Below are positions 1 through 9,791 of a DNA stretch of 64,000 nt, one piece after another (the first letter of the stretch is position 1; every line of letters begins with the position of its first letter). Below the pieces are notes generated by a model. It searched no databases, was not told where the DNA came from, and saw only the letters and a program-made list of their open reading frames with translations. This DNA comes from DATBVX01 sp963705495. Lineage in GTDB: Bacteria; Pseudomonadota; Gammaproteobacteria; Steroidobacterales; Steroidobacteraceae. The position numbers and the translations under genes are program-made. The stretch is taken from positions 71,887 to 135,886 of the forward strand of contig CAVPJQ010000010.1 of the NCBI GenBank assembly GCA_963705495.1, written 5' to 3'.

Positions 1-1001
1 AGCTGTTCGGCGCGCTGCGCAAGGTCGAGGCGGCCGGCCGCCTGACGCCGACGCACGAGCTCGAGCCCGCGGACTTCAAATTCGGGCCGCTGGCCGAGAA
101 GCTGCAAAAAGCGTTTCTCGATGTGCGCGATGGTCGCGGCTTCGTGCTGTTGCGCGGCCTGCCGCGCGAGGGTCTCAGCCTGGATCAGTTTGCCGCGGTC
201 GTGTGGGGTGTGGGCACCTGTTTCGGCTATCCGCTTTCGCAGAATGCAAAGGGCGAGCGGCTCGGGCACGTCATCGACGCCACCGCGTTCGAACCGACGC
301 CGCGTATGTATCGCAGCGCTCTGGAGCTCGGCTTGCACAACGACGTGACCGCGATGCTGTCGCTGGCCTGCTGGCAGCCGGCGAAGTCCGGCGGCGAGAG
401 TCGACTCGGCAGCGCGGTGCGTATCCACGATGAGATCGCGCGCCGCGCGCCGCATCTGCTCGAGCCGCTCTATCGTGGTTTTCACTATCACCGGCTGGGC
501 GAAGAGGGACCCGACGAGGAGCCCGTCACGCCGTATCGCATTCCGATCTTCTCGCTGATCAATGGCCAGGTGAGCTGCCGCAACGCGCGTGCCGGCTATA
601 TCGCCGGCCATCACGAGCTCGGGATTCCGATTACCGCGATCGAGCTCGAGGCCATCGACCTGTTCGATGCGATCGCGCGCGAGCCCGAGACCTCCGTCAC
701 TTTCGAGCTCGCCCCCGGTGACATGGTTGTGATCAACAACTACACGGTTCTGCACGCGCGCAAGGCCTTCGAGGAGTACCCGGAGCCGGAGCGCAAGCGG
801 CACCTGCTGCGGCTTTGGTTCGATGCGGAGGGGTTTCGCGACGTGCCGGCGGAATTCAACCAGATGTCCGCCAACGGCATCCCGTTCCAGCCGGGCCGCT
901 CCTGCACCTACGATTTCCAGAAGCTGTTCCAGGAAGTCGAACCGAGACTGCTCGGCTTCAAGCCGGCTGACCGCGTACCGCCACGCACGAGTTCGAGTTG
1001 A
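1..1001 (+). CDS. TauD/TfdA-type Fe(II)/2-oxoglutarate-dependent oxygenase, 5' end missing
   Basis: The gene is cut by the left edge; its frame is open from base 3 and stops at 999-1001, giving at least 332 codons. An HxD pair (His-Asn-Asp, bases 336-344) and a distal His (753-755, in NNYTVLHAR) fit the iron-binding triad of the TauD/TfdA family, and an Arg in KRHLLRLW fits the 2-oxoglutarate contact. Such enzymes hydroxylate or oxidatively cleave small organic substrates in the cytoplasm. The substrate is unknown. The next gene starts inside the stop codon (TTGA overlap), so the two are probably co-transcribed and this oxygenase may act on something imported by that transporter. Confidence 0.85.
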   Translation, partial: LFGALRKVEAAGRLTPTHELEPADFKFGPLAEKLQKAFLDVRDGRGFVLLRGLPREGLSLDQFAAVVWGVGTCFGYPLSQNAKGERLGHVIDATAFEPTPRMYRSALELGLHNDVTAMLSLACWQPAKSGGESRLGSAVRIHDEIARRAPHLLEPLYRGFHYHRLGEEGPDEEPVTPYRIPIFSLINGQVSCRNARAGYIAGHHELGIPITAIELEAIDLFDAIAREPETSVTFELAPGDMVVINNYTVLHARKAFEEYPEPERKRHLLRLWFDAEGFRDVPAEFNQMSANGIPFQPGRSCTYDFQKLFQEVEPRLLGFKPADRVPPRTSSS

Positions 1002-2360
1002 CCACCGATCTTTCCGCAGAGAGGTCCAACGACGCCTGGCCTCCTCCAAGGCGCGCGTGGTACGCCCTCGGCGTGCTGACGGTCGGCCTGCTGGTCGCGA
1101 CCATCGATCGCAGCATCATGTCGCTGCTGGTCGGACCGATCAAACGCGATCTGAACATCACCGATGTGCAGATCGGCATCCTGCTCGGGCCCGCGTTCGT
1201 ACTCTTCTATGCGTTCCTGGGCCTGCCGATCGCGCGACTCGCGGATCGCCACAGCCGGCGCTTGATCATCGGCATCGGCATTGCGTTCTGGAGCCTGATG
1301 ACAGCGCTGTGCGGGATGGCGCAAACGTACCGTCAACTCTTCTGGGCACGGGTCGGCGTGGGCGCTGGCGAGTCTTCGTTCGGGCCTGCCACGTTCTCGA
1401 TCCTCACGGATTCATTTCCACCGCGGCAGTTGCCACGCGCACTCGCCATCAACGCCATCGGCTTCACCTGGGGAACCGCGCTCGCTTCCATCGTCGGCGG
1501 AGCCGTCATCCAGGCGATCGCGGGAATGCCGCCGGTCATCGTGCCGGCGCTGGGGGAGATCCGACCGTGGCAACTGGTGTTCTTCGCAGTCGGCATTCCT
1601 GGTTTCGCGCTGGCGGCCGTGATGGCGACGGTGCACGAACCGCGCCGCCGCGGACTGATCGCGAGCAAGCTCGCGCCCGACGGCAAACCACAATCGGTCC
1701 CGATCAGGGAAATCACGGCATTTCTCGGCAACGACTGGAAGACGTTCGTGCCGATTTTCGCAGCGATGGGCATCAAGACCATGCTCGCGTTCGGCGCAGC
1801 GATTGTGGACGCCCGAATTCTTCATTCGGACTTACGGCTGGACCGCGCCTCAAATCGCCTACAGCCAGGGAGTGATCATGCTGGTGGTCTCGCCGCTCGG
1901 CCTGCTGACCGGTAGCTGGCTCGCCGAGCGGTTTGCGAAGAAGGGATATGACGACGCCAATATTCGCGTACTGCAGATCGCGACCATCGCCGTGCTGCCG
2001 ACGTCGATTCTCTATCCGCTGATGCCCGACCCGCAGTGGGCGCTGGCGTTGCTGGCGCTCAACCTGTTCGTCGCCTCGCTGGGGATCGGCCCCGCAAACG
2101 CTGCACTGCAGATCGTCACGCCCAACGAGATGCGTGGGCAGGTTCGTGCCTTGTACATGTTCATCTTCAACGTCATTGGATACGCACTGGGTCCGGTATT
2201 CGTGGCGCTGTTCACTGTCTACCTGTTCGGCAATGAAGCATCGCTGCGTTATTCACTGTCCACGGCCGCCGCGATCATGGGACCGCTCGCGGTGCTGGTC
2301 ACCTGGTATGGATTGCGACCCTATGGACGCAGCGTCGTACGTGCCCGCGCGTGGGCATGA
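998..2360 (+). CDS. MFS transporter (spinster-like), one-base frameshift near 1805
   Basis: Inner-membrane major facilitator, probably importing an organic acid or aromatic substrate. The N-terminal half reads from a TTG at 998 and shows the loop motif GLPIARLADRHSRR; the C-terminal half continues one frame over from about 1806 (WTPEFFIRTYGW onward). Dropping one base near G1805 gives a continuous 453-residue protein that matches the second MFS protein in this window along its length, including FG...FF.RTYGW at the join. It overlaps the upstream oxygenase by four bases and is followed closely by an SDR gene. Because essential genes elsewhere in the window carry the same kind of extra base, a sequencing error is more likely than gene decay. 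Confidence 0.8.
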
Positions 2361-2374
2361 AGAGGAACAGACAC

Positions 2375-3382
2375 ATGAAGAAAGTCACCGGCAGAGTCGC
2401 ATTCATCACCGGTGGTGGCAGCGGCATCGGTCTCGGCATGGCCCGGGTCTTTCATGCTGCCGGAATGAAGGTCGTGATTGCGGATCTCGACCCGCAGCAC
2501 CTGGATGCGGCGTTGACTCACTTCCGCGCGCAGCCGCAAGCCGTGCATGCCATCAAGCTCGATGTCACCAATCGTGAAGCGATGGCACGTGCTGCAGATG
2601 AGGTCGAACGTGTCTTCGGAAAGGTTCACGTCCTGTGCAACAACGCGGGCGTGGGCGTCTTCGGCTCGCTGCTGGAGGCGAGCTACGACGACTGGGACTG
2701 GGCGCTCAGCGTCAACCTCGGCGGTGCCATCAACGGTGTGCAGACCTTTCTGCCGCGCATGCTTGCGCATGGCGAAGGCGGGCACATCGTCACCACATCC
2801 TCGATGTCGGGCTTGCTGGCCTGCATCGGGGGCATCTACATCACGAGCAAGTACGCGCTCGTCGGGTACATGGAAACGTTGCGCCTCGAACTGGCGTCGC
2901 ACCGCATTGGTGTCTCCGTGTTGTGTCCGGGCCTGGTCAATACGGCGATCTTCGAGGGCGAGAACTCACGACCGGCACGTTATCGCAACACCCGCTTCCG
3001 TGCGCTCGTCAGCGACGCTGAGGGCGATGTGATGCGCGAGCAGGTCCTGCCGACGGGGATGGATCCCATGGAGATTGGCCGACGCGTGCTCGAGGGAATT
3101 CGACGCAATGACCTCTACATCCTGACGCACCCCGAATACGAGCCGGGTCTGCGCGAGCGCTTCGAGGCAATCCTGGCGTCATTTCCGGCCGAAACAGCGC
3201 CGGCGCCGAGGGTTGCCGCCTCGGCAGGGGTGCTGCGTCATCCGATGTTCGCGGCCGAGCGCGATCGCCGGCTCGCGGAGCGTCGCAAGCGATCGCCGAC
3301 CAAGGCGCGTCGCAAGTCGAAGCGCGCGAGTGAAGATCAGGCAGGCGGGACAAGCGCCAACGCGAAGCGCAAAGCCAGGTAG
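2375..3382 (+). CDS. Short-chain dehydrogenase/reductase, LigD-like
   Basis: A 335-residue cytoplasmic NAD(P)-dependent SDR. The Rossmann motif TGGGSGIG lies near residue 14, NNAGVG near 85, and the catalytic pair is in YITSK. The order of motifs and phrases such as ...YDDWDWALSVNLGG... resemble, from memory, the LigD/LigL C-alpha dehydrogenases that oxidise the benzylic alcohol of lignin dimers; that substrate is inference. ATG 2375 is chosen because a GAAGAGGAA ribosome site lies 7-15 bases upstream; an in-frame GTG at 2351 would overlap the MFS gene. The last ~35 residues are a Lys/Arg-rich tail that typical SDRs lack. It is a paralogue of the next gene. Confidence 0.85.
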   Translation: MKKVTGRVAFITGGGSGIGLGMARVFHAAGMKVVIADLDPQHLDAALTHFRAQPQAVHAIKLDVTNREAMARAADEVERVFGKVHVLCNNAGVGVFGSLLEASYDDWDWALSVNLGGAINGVQTFLPRMLAHGEGGHIVTTSSMSGLLACIGGIYITSKYALVGYMETLRLELASHRIGVSVLCPGLVNTAIFEGENSRPARYRNTRFRALVSDAEGDVMREQVLPTGMDPMEIGRRVLEGIRRNDLYILTHPEYEPGLRERFEAILASFPAETAPAPRVAASAGVLRHPMFAAERDRRLAERRKRSPTKARRKSKRASEDQAGGTSANAKRKAR

Positions 3383-3406
3383 ACGCGGGTTCGCGAAGGG
3401 GGGGAT

Positions 3407-4301
3407 ATGAGAGACGTTCAGGGCAAGGTGGCATTCGTTACCGGCGGTGGCAGCGGCATCGGCCTGGGGCTCGCGAAGGTTCTTACCGCGGCCGGGATGA
3501 AAGTCGTCATCGCCGACATCCGTGCGGATCATCTGAAGAGGGCGCAGGCGGAGCTGCGCGATGCCGGACGCGATGTGCATGCCATCGAGCTGGATGTCAC
3601 CGATCGCAAGGCGATGGACAGAGCAGCCGCATGAGACGCTGCGCGTATTCGGCAAGGTCCATCTCGTCTGCAACAATGCCGGCGTCAGTATCTTCGGCCC
3701 GATGGACCAGGCGACCTACGAGGACTGGGACTGGATCATGGGCGTCAACGTCGACGGCGTGATCAATGGAATCCAGAGCTTCGTGCCGCGGATCAAGGCG
3801 CACGGCGAGGGCGGCCACATCGTCAATACCGCATCGATGGCGGGCCTGATCGTCGGGCCGGGCTTTGGCATCTACTCGGCCTCGAAGTTTGCCGTCTTCG
3901 GGCTCACGGCCGCGCTGCGTTACGATCTGGCGCCACACAACATCGGGGTCTCGGTGCTCTGCCCGGGATTCGTCCGCAGTAATATTCATGAAGCCGTGCT
4001 CAGCCGTCCAAACCACCTCGCACGCAGCGGCTACCGCGTGAGCAAGGAAGACATTGCACGGCTCGACCAGGTCCTGTCCGTAGGCATGGCGCCGATCGAT
4101 GTCGCCAAGCGTGTGCTCGGGGGTATCCAACGCAACGAGCTCTACATCTTCCCGCACGCCGAATTCAAGGACGAGTTGCGCGAGCTGTTCGACGGGATTC
4201 TCGCAGCATTGCCGGACGCAGCGCCGGATCCCCAGCGCATGGCCATGGAAGATGGCCGCCGCGCGCGCAAGAAGGAAGCACCCGGCATGAGACAACAATG
4301 A
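3407..4301 (+). CDS. Short-chain dehydrogenase/reductase, LigD-like, one-base frameshift near 3629
   Basis: Paralogue of the preceding SDR. The first part (from ATG 3407, with AAGGGGGGAT just upstream) carries TGGGSGIG; a stop appears at 3632-3634, but the neighbouring frame continues from CAT 3630 with RVFGKVHLVCNNAG and the catalytic YSASK. Removing one base near G3629 gives 297 residues and lines up RAA-HETLRVFGK with RAA-DEVERVFGK of the paralogue. The C-terminal part (GVSVLCPGFVRSNI, then ELYIFPHAEF) looks like the LigD C-alpha-dehydrogenase group as I recall it. Likely role: NAD(P)-dependent alcohol oxidation or ketone reduction on an aromatic substrate; exact substrate not shown. The shift is probably a sequence error. 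Confidence 0.78.
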
Positions 4302-4316
4302 GACCCGAGGTGAGCT

Positions 4317-5715
4317 GTGAATGACCTGACTTCCGCGGCCCCGGGACAGCCGGCTGCCAGCGACCGGCCCTGGCCCAGCCCGAGGCAGGCGTGGTACGCA
4401 GTCGGGATATTCGCGCTTGCGCTGATGGTCAATTTTCTCGACCGCGGAATCGTCGGGCTCCTCGTGCAACCCATCAAGCGCGACCTGCACCTCAGTGACT
4501 TTCGTATCAGCCTGATCATCGGCTTCGCATTCGTGTGCATGTACGTGATCCTGGGCTTGCCGATCGCGCGCATGGTCGACGTACGCAGCCGCCGCGTCAT
4601 CTTGACCTGCGGGATCACGGCCTGGAGTATCGCGACCACGCTGTGCGGCCTGGCGCAGAATTTCTGGCAGCTGTTCGTGGCGCGCATCGGTGTGGGCGCG
4701 GGCGAATCGTGCAGCGGACCGGCAACCTTTTCGATGATGGCGGACCTTTTCCCGCCGCGACAACTGCCGCGCGCCATCGCGGTGCTCAATTTCGGGTTCA
4801 TCGCTGGAACCGGCATGTCGCTGCTGGCGGGCGGTGCGGCGATCGCGTGGATCAGCTCATGGCCGTCGATCTCGCTGCCCGTGATCGGAGCGCTGTACGA
4901 CTGGCAACTCGTGTTCATCGTCGTAGGGCTGCCCGGGTTTCATCGTTGCGGCGCTGATGATGACGGTGAAGGAACCCATTCGTCGTGGCCTTGCGGTCAC
5001 CGGGCCGAGCGGCAAGCCACAATCGATCCCGATTCGCGAGGTGGTTCACTATCTGCTGCAGCACCGGACCACCTACGCGCCGATGTTCATCGGCGTCGCA
5101 TCAAGTACCGTGCTCGCCTTCGGTGGCCAGGCCTGGCACGCGGCATTCTTCGCTCGCACCTATGGCTGGAGCGCCCCGCAGTTCGCCACGATATTCGGAA
5201 TCGCCATCGTGATTCTCGGACCTTTCACCCTGATTGCGGGCAGCATGCTCGCGGAGCGATTTGCCAGGCAGGGCAAGCTCGATGCCAATCTGCGCGTGAC
5301 ACTGCTGGCGGCGGTGCTGACCCTGGTACCGACATTGTTGTATCCGTTCATGCCGACCCCGGAGCTGGCCATCGCGCTCGTCATCGTGGGTTTCCTGGCC
5401 GGGATGCTGACTCCCGGTCCCTACAATGCGGCGTTGCAGATCGTCACGCCCAACCAGATGCGCGGCCAGGTCACGGCGCTATTCCTGTTCGTGTTCAACA
5501 TCGTCGGGTTCGGGCTCGGCGCGACCATCGTGGCGACCTTCACCAACTTCGTGTTCGGCGATGAGAACATGCTGCGCTACTCACTGGCGGCAACGGCGGC
5601 AGTCATGGGGCCGATCTCGATCCTCTGCTTCTGGCTGGGCCTCAAGCCCTACGCGCGCAGCGTCGAACGGATGGGAGCGCACCACGACGTCGTGGTCGCG
5701 CCGTCGAGGCACTAG
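4317..5715 (+). CDS. MFS transporter (spinster-like), one-base frameshift near 4938-4940
   Basis: Second MFS transporter, a paralogue of the one at 998-2360. It starts at GTG 4317 with GAGG six bases upstream, 15 bases after the SDR stop. The frame breaks in GGGTTTCATC: removing one T of 4938-4940 converts GLPGF-HRC into GLPGFIVAALMMTVKE, which matches GIPGFALAAVMATVHE of the first copy, and gives 465 residues. Visible features are the loop motif GLPIARMVDVRSRR and repeated hydrophobic segments consistent with about 12 transmembrane helices. Together with its SDR neighbour it mirrors the upstream MFS-SDR pair, suggesting a duplicated uptake-plus-oxidation module. Confidence 0.8.
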
Positions 5716-5727
5716 GCGGATCGGCGC

Positions 5728-7437
5728 ATGTATTCGACCGGTGCAGCCATGCTCGAGGCTCTGCAGGAGGCAGGCGTCGAGTACCTGTTCGTGAATCTCG
5801 GCAGCGATCACACCGCGTTGATGGAGGCAATCGCGCAAGCGCACGCGGATGGCCGCGCCGTGCCGAAACTCATCACCGCGCCCCACGAAATGGTGGCGCT
5901 CAGTGCCGCACATGGGTTTGCACAAATTTCGGGGCGGGCGCAGGGCGTCATCGTCCACGTGGAATGTGGCACGCAGTCGCTCGCCGGCGCGATTCACAAC
6001 GTGGCGAAGGGTCGCATACCGGTGTTTATCTTTGCCGGCACCTCGCCCGCAACCCAGGAAGGCGAGGCGCGTGGCAGCCGCAACGAGTTCATCCATTGGA
6101 TCCAGGACGTGTTCGATCAGCGCGGGATCGTGCGTGGCTACATGCGCTACGACAACGAGATCCGCGTCGGCGCGAACGTGAAGCAGCTCGTGCATCGCGC
6201 GCTGCAGTTCGCTTACAGCGATCCGAAAGGGCCGGTCTACCTGATGGCGGCGCGCGAAGTGATGGAGCAGCAGATCGCGCCAGTAAAGACCGATCTCGCA
6301 CAATGGCCGCGCATGTCACCTGCTGCGTTGCGAGCAGAAGATGCCGCACTCGTGGCGCGGTTCCTGGCGCAGAGTCATCGACCACTCATCGTCACGTCCT
6401 ATGTCGGACGCAACCACGCCGCCGTAGCTGAGCTCGTGCGCCTGTGCCGGCGCATCGGCGCAGGTGTCCTCGAGTCGGTGCCGAACTACTGCAACTTCCC
6501 ATCCGACGACCCGCTCTACCAGGGCAACCAGTGGAACGAGGCGCGCCAGCACCCCGCGCTCGCGCAGGCGGATACGATCCTGGTGATCGACAGCGACGTG
6601 CCGTGGATTCCCCAGATCAATCGGCCATCCGCCGACGCCCGCATCATTCACATCGATGTCGATCCGCTCAAGCAGCAGATGCCGCTTTGGTATATCGGTG
6701 CGCAGCACATCTTTCGCGCCGATGCGGCAACTGCACTCAGGCAGATCAATGAGCAACTCGACGGCATCGCACTGGATGCCGCGCGCGTTCGCGAGCGAAC
6801 CAGTCACTACGCCCAGCGACATGCTCAGCGCCAGGAACGGCTGGATCGCCTCGAAGCCGGTGAGGCGGACCAGATCACGCCCGAGTTCCTGACCGCCTGC
6901 GTGCGCCGCGCGATCGGTGAAGATGCAGTGGTCTTGAGCGAGGGTGTGACCAACTTTCCCGCGATTGCCGATCACAGCGGCCGGCGCAAGCCTGGAACCC
7001 TGTTCGTGAGCGGCGGCGGATCGCTCGGCTGGAACGGCGGCGCGGCGGTCGGCATGAAGCTGGCACAGCCGGATTCACTGATGGCAGCCCTGACGGGTGA
7101 TGGGTCCTACATGTTTTCGATGCCTTCGACAGTGCACTGGATGGCTAAGCGCTACGCCACGCCATTCCTGCACGTCGTCTACAACAATGGCGGCTGGAAG
7201 GCGCCGCGCTATTCGACGCTCGCGGTCCATCCGCAGGGGCAGGCAAGCCGCACTGCGGATCTCGGTATCAGCTTCGATCCGCCGCCGGACTACGCAGGCA
7301 TCGCCGCGGCGGCGGGCGGTGCGCATGCGGAGATCGTGCACAAACCGCACGAGGTTGCTCCGGCTCTCGAGCGCGCGCTGCGCGCCGTGCACGAGGAACG
7401 CCGCTGCGCCGTGATCGATGCGTGGCTGCCGCGATGA
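5728..7437 (+). CDS. Thiamine-diphosphate-dependent enzyme, acetolactate synthase/benzoylformate decarboxylase superfamily
   Basis: A 569-residue cytoplasmic ThDP enzyme. The cofactor-binding motif runs from GDG (residues about 457-459) to NN (486-487), and the glutamate that activates the thiazolium ring is probably E54 in APHEMVAL. The three-domain layout (Pyr, middle, PP) and length fit acetolactate synthase, benzoylformate decarboxylase and carboligases. The reaction is probably 2-oxo-acid decarboxylation or carbon-carbon ligation/cleavage of an aromatic aldehyde or oxo acid; the sequence does not decide which. It starts 12 bases after the MFS gene and ends 7 bases before the ammonia-lyase gene, so the three are likely one transcript. 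Confidence 0.85.
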   Translation: MYSTGAAMLEALQEAGVEYLFVNLGSDHTALMEAIAQAHADGRAVPKLITAPHEMVALSAAHGFAQISGRAQGVIVHVECGTQSLAGAIHNVAKGRIPVFIFAGTSPATQEGEARGSRNEFIHWIQDVFDQRGIVRGYMRYDNEIRVGANVKQLVHRALQFAYSDPKGPVYLMAAREVMEQQIAPVKTDLAQWPRMSPAALRAEDAALVARFLAQSHRPLIVTSYVGRNHAAVAELVRLCRRIGAGVLESVPNYCNFPSDDPLYQGNQWNEARQHPALAQADTILVIDSDVPWIPQINRPSADARIIHIDVDPLKQQMPLWYIGAQHIFRADAATALRQINEQLDGIALDAARVRERTSHYAQRHAQRQERLDRLEAGEADQITPEFLTACVRRAIGEDAVVLSEGVTNFPAIADHSGRRKPGTLFVSGGGSLGWNGGAAVGMKLAQPDSLMAALTGDGSYMFSMPSTVHWMAKRYATPFLHVVYNNGGWKAPRYSTLAVHPQGQASRTADLGISFDPPPDYAGIAAAAGGAHAEIVHKPHEVAPALERALRAVHEERRCAVIDAWLPR

Positions 7438-7444
7438 GTAGCCC

Positions 7445-9055
7445 ATGATCACGATTCGCGGCTCGGGACTCACGATCAGAGATATCGCCCTCGTCGCGCG
7501 CGGCGAACCCGTGGAGCTCACCCGCGAAGCGGCTGTGCGACAGCGTATGGAAGACTCCCAGCGGCTGATCGCCGCCGCAGTGCAGGGCGGCAAGTCGATT
7601 TATGGCGTGACCACGCTTTATGGCGGCATGGCCAATCGCGCCGTTCCGAAGCAGTTATCGCGCGAGCTTTCTACTCATGCGATCTGGTCGCACAAGACAA
7701 CCACCGGCGAGAGGCTGCCGCCCGGGGACGTTCGTGCCGCGATGCTGTTGCGCGCGAACTCCCTCATGCATGGCGTCTCCGGCGTGCGTCTTCAGATCGT
7801 GGAACGCTTCGTGGCGTTCCTCAACGCCAACGCGCTACCCCATGTCTTCGAGCAGGGGTCGATTGGGGCGAGTGGCGACCTCGTGCCACTGGCCTACATC
7901 GCCGGTGCAGTCCTCGGCGTCGATCGCGCGTACCAGTTGGACCTCGGCGGCGAGACGCTCGACTCACATGCTGCATTGGCGCGCCTGGGACTGGAGCCGC
8001 TGGCACTCGAGCCCAAGGAGGGCCTGGCGCTCGTCAACGGCACGTCCGTTTCGACTGGCATAGCGGCGAACTCCATCGCGCGCGCCCAGCAGCTCCTCAA
8101 CCTGACTCTGGCGCTGCACGCGCTTTACGTGCAGTCGCTCTATGGAACGGACCAGTCGTACCACCCGTTCATCCACGAGCACAAGCCGCATCCTGGCCAG
8201 GTGTGGGCGGCAAGCGAGATGCGACGGCTGCTCAAGGGCTCGCGCCTCATTCACGATGAGTCGAGCGGTGATCGGCAGCACCGCACGGGCGGCCTGATCC
8301 AGGATCGCTATTCAGTGCGCTGCCTGCCGCAGTACCTCGGACCGATCGTCGATGGCTTCGGCAGCATCGCGCGGCAGATCGAGACCGAGGCCAACTCCGC
8401 CAACGATAATCCCTTGATCGATCCGGCGAGCGGCACGATCTATCACTGCGGAAACTTCCTCGCCCAGTACACCGCGGTCGCCATGGACCAGTTGCGTTAC
8501 TACGTCGGGCTGCTGGCGAAGCATCTCGATGTGCAGATCGCGTTGCTGGTGATGCCGGAATTCAGCAACGGCTTGCCGCCATCATTGATCGGCAACCCGG
8601 GTCATCCGATCAACGTCGGGTTCAAATCGCTGCAGGTCGTGAATCATTCGATCATGCCGCTGCTGAGCTACTACGGCGCTTCACTCGCGGACCGCTTCCC
8701 GACGCACGCTGAGCAGTTCAACCAGAACATCAACAGCCAGGCAATGGGCTCCGCCAACCTGGCACGTCGTTCCCTCGATCTGTTCGAGCACTATCTCGCC
8801 AACGCGCTGCTGTTCGCCGTGCAGGCAGCGGAGCTGAGAACCCAGACGGTGGAGGGACACTACGACGCGCGACGCTGCCTTTCTCCCGCCACGGCGCGTG
8901 TCTACGAAGCAGTGCGCAATGTGATCGGCAAGCCCGTCGGCGGCAATCGACCGCTGATCTGGAATGACAGTGAGCAGTCGTTCGAGCCGATGGCGGAGCG
9001 GCTACTGCTCGATCTGCGCCATCGAGGCCTGATCATCGCGTCGTTACTAGATTAG
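7445..9055 (+). CDS. Aromatic amino acid ammonia-lyase/aminomutase family (HAL/PAL fold)
   Basis: A 536-residue MIO enzyme. The self-cyclising triad that forms the methylidene-imidazolone electrophile is A142-S143-G144 in GSIGASGDLVPL, at the same positions as in bacterial histidine ammonia-lyase (HutH) as I recall it. YSVRCLPQ and the ETEANSANDNPLID stretch are also family signatures. The enzyme should remove ammonia from histidine, phenylalanine or tyrosine to give an arylacrylate, or act as an aminomutase. No hut genes (hutU, hutI) are beside it, so histidine breakdown is not supported by context; an aromatic role alongside the ThDP enzyme and transporters is more likely but unproven. Confidence 0.85.
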   Translation: MITIRGSGLTIRDIALVARGEPVELTREAAVRQRMEDSQRLIAAAVQGGKSIYGVTTLYGGMANRAVPKQLSRELSTHAIWSHKTTTGERLPPGDVRAAMLLRANSLMHGVSGVRLQIVERFVAFLNANALPHVFEQGSIGASGDLVPLAYIAGAVLGVDRAYQLDLGGETLDSHAALARLGLEPLALEPKEGLALVNGTSVSTGIAANSIARAQQLLNLTLALHALYVQSLYGTDQSYHPFIHEHKPHPGQVWAASEMRRLLKGSRLIHDESSGDRQHRTGGLIQDRYSVRCLPQYLGPIVDGFGSIARQIETEANSANDNPLIDPASGTIYHCGNFLAQYTAVAMDQLRYYVGLLAKHLDVQIALLVMPEFSNGLPPSLIGNPGHPINVGFKSLQVVNHSIMPLLSYYGASLADRFPTHAEQFNQNINSQAMGSANLARRSLDLFEHYLANALLFAVQAAELRTQTVEGHYDARRCLSPATARVYEAVRNVIGKPVGGNRPLIWNDSEQSFEPMAERLLLDLRHRGLIIASLLD

Positions 9056-9138
9056 CAATCTGTGCCACGTCCGTGGCTTGACTGAGTGCGCGCTGCCGCT
9101 ACGCTGATGCAACCCCATTTGCGTGCATCCGAGGCCAA

Positions 9139-9672
9139 GTGAACCCACGACTCGCCATCCTCGCCACATCCTGCTGGATCGTCATCATGAGCACGCCGAC
9201 ACCGCACCCAGCTTCCGCCGAGGCCGCGCCGGAGAAAGCGCAGCCCTGCACCTCCGCGCCCTACCGCCAGTTCGACTTCTGGCTTGGTAACTGGAGCGTC
9301 ACCGAGAAGGGTAAGGTCGCCGGCACCAATCGCATCGAGAGCATTCTCGGCGGTTGCGCGCTCTACGAGAACTGGCAGGGAGCGAGCGGGCTGCGCGGTA
9401 ACAGCATCAACTTCTACGACGCGCCGCGCGGTGTATGGCACCAGACGTGGATCGACCACACGGGCAGCGCCCTTACGCTCGAAGGGCGATTCGAAAACGG
9501 CGCAATGCGACTCGAAGGTCAGCGCCCAGGTAACAAGCCCGGTGAGGTGCAGTTGCACCGGATCACGTGGACACCGCTTCCGGACGGCGAGGTTCGCCAG
9601 CTCTGGGAAACGTCCTCTGACGGCAGGACCTGGAGCGAGGCGTTCGACGGACTGTACACGCGCGTGAAGTAG
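9139..9672 (+). CDS. DUF1579-like exported protein
   Basis: A 177-residue protein of unknown function. It begins at GTG 9139 with a short hydrophobic N-terminus (LAILATSCWIVIMS) followed by an Ala/Pro-rich stretch ending near PASAEA, consistent with a signal peptide, so it is probably periplasmic. The mature part opens with YRQFDFWLGNWSV, the hallmark phrase of DUF1579-type beta-barrel proteins, with two Trp-rich repeats (YENWQG, WHQTWIDH). No catalytic residues can be assigned. It stands alone between the ammonia-lyase and a small minus-strand group. Confidence 0.7.
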   Translation: MNPRLAILATSCWIVIMSTPTPHPASAEAAPEKAQPCTSAPYRQFDFWLGNWSVTEKGKVAGTNRIESILGGCALYENWQGASGLRGNSINFYDAPRGVWHQTWIDHTGSALTLEGRFENGAMRLEGQRPGNKPGEVQLHRITWTPLPDGEVRQLWETSSDGRTWSEAFDGLYTRVK

Positions 9673-9691
9673 CGGCGTGCAGGAGTCACGG

Positions 9692-9786
9692 CGCTACTGC
9701 TGAACGTCCCCGCGGCCGCGAACGGCCATCACTGTGCTGGTCATGGTCGCGACGAGCACCTGCTATTCGTCGCGCTCGCCGATCGC
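9692..9786 (+). repeat. Partial direct duplication of the thioesterase 3' end (copy 1)
   Basis: This stretch closely matches 9965-10059, the last ~95 bases (minus-strand reading) of the thioesterase gene. Shared runs include TGTGCTGGTCATGGTCGCGA and CGTCGCGCTCGCCGATCGC. On the minus strand it still reads GERDE.QVLVATMTSTVMAV.GR, the thioesterase C-terminus, but the rest of the gene is absent. It is a remnant of a tandem duplication. Confidence 0.8.
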
Positions 9787-9791
9787 AATGG

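Noticed and set aside
1805..4940. Programmed frameshifting or gene decay in the MFS and SDR genes.
   Set aside because: No slippery site is seen, and essential ribosomal genes in the same window show the same one-base insertions, so sequence error is the simpler reading.
9064..9077. GCCACG-TC-CGTGGC as a terminator after the ammonia-lyase gene.
   Set aside because: The loop is only two bases, the stem is short and no U-tract follows.
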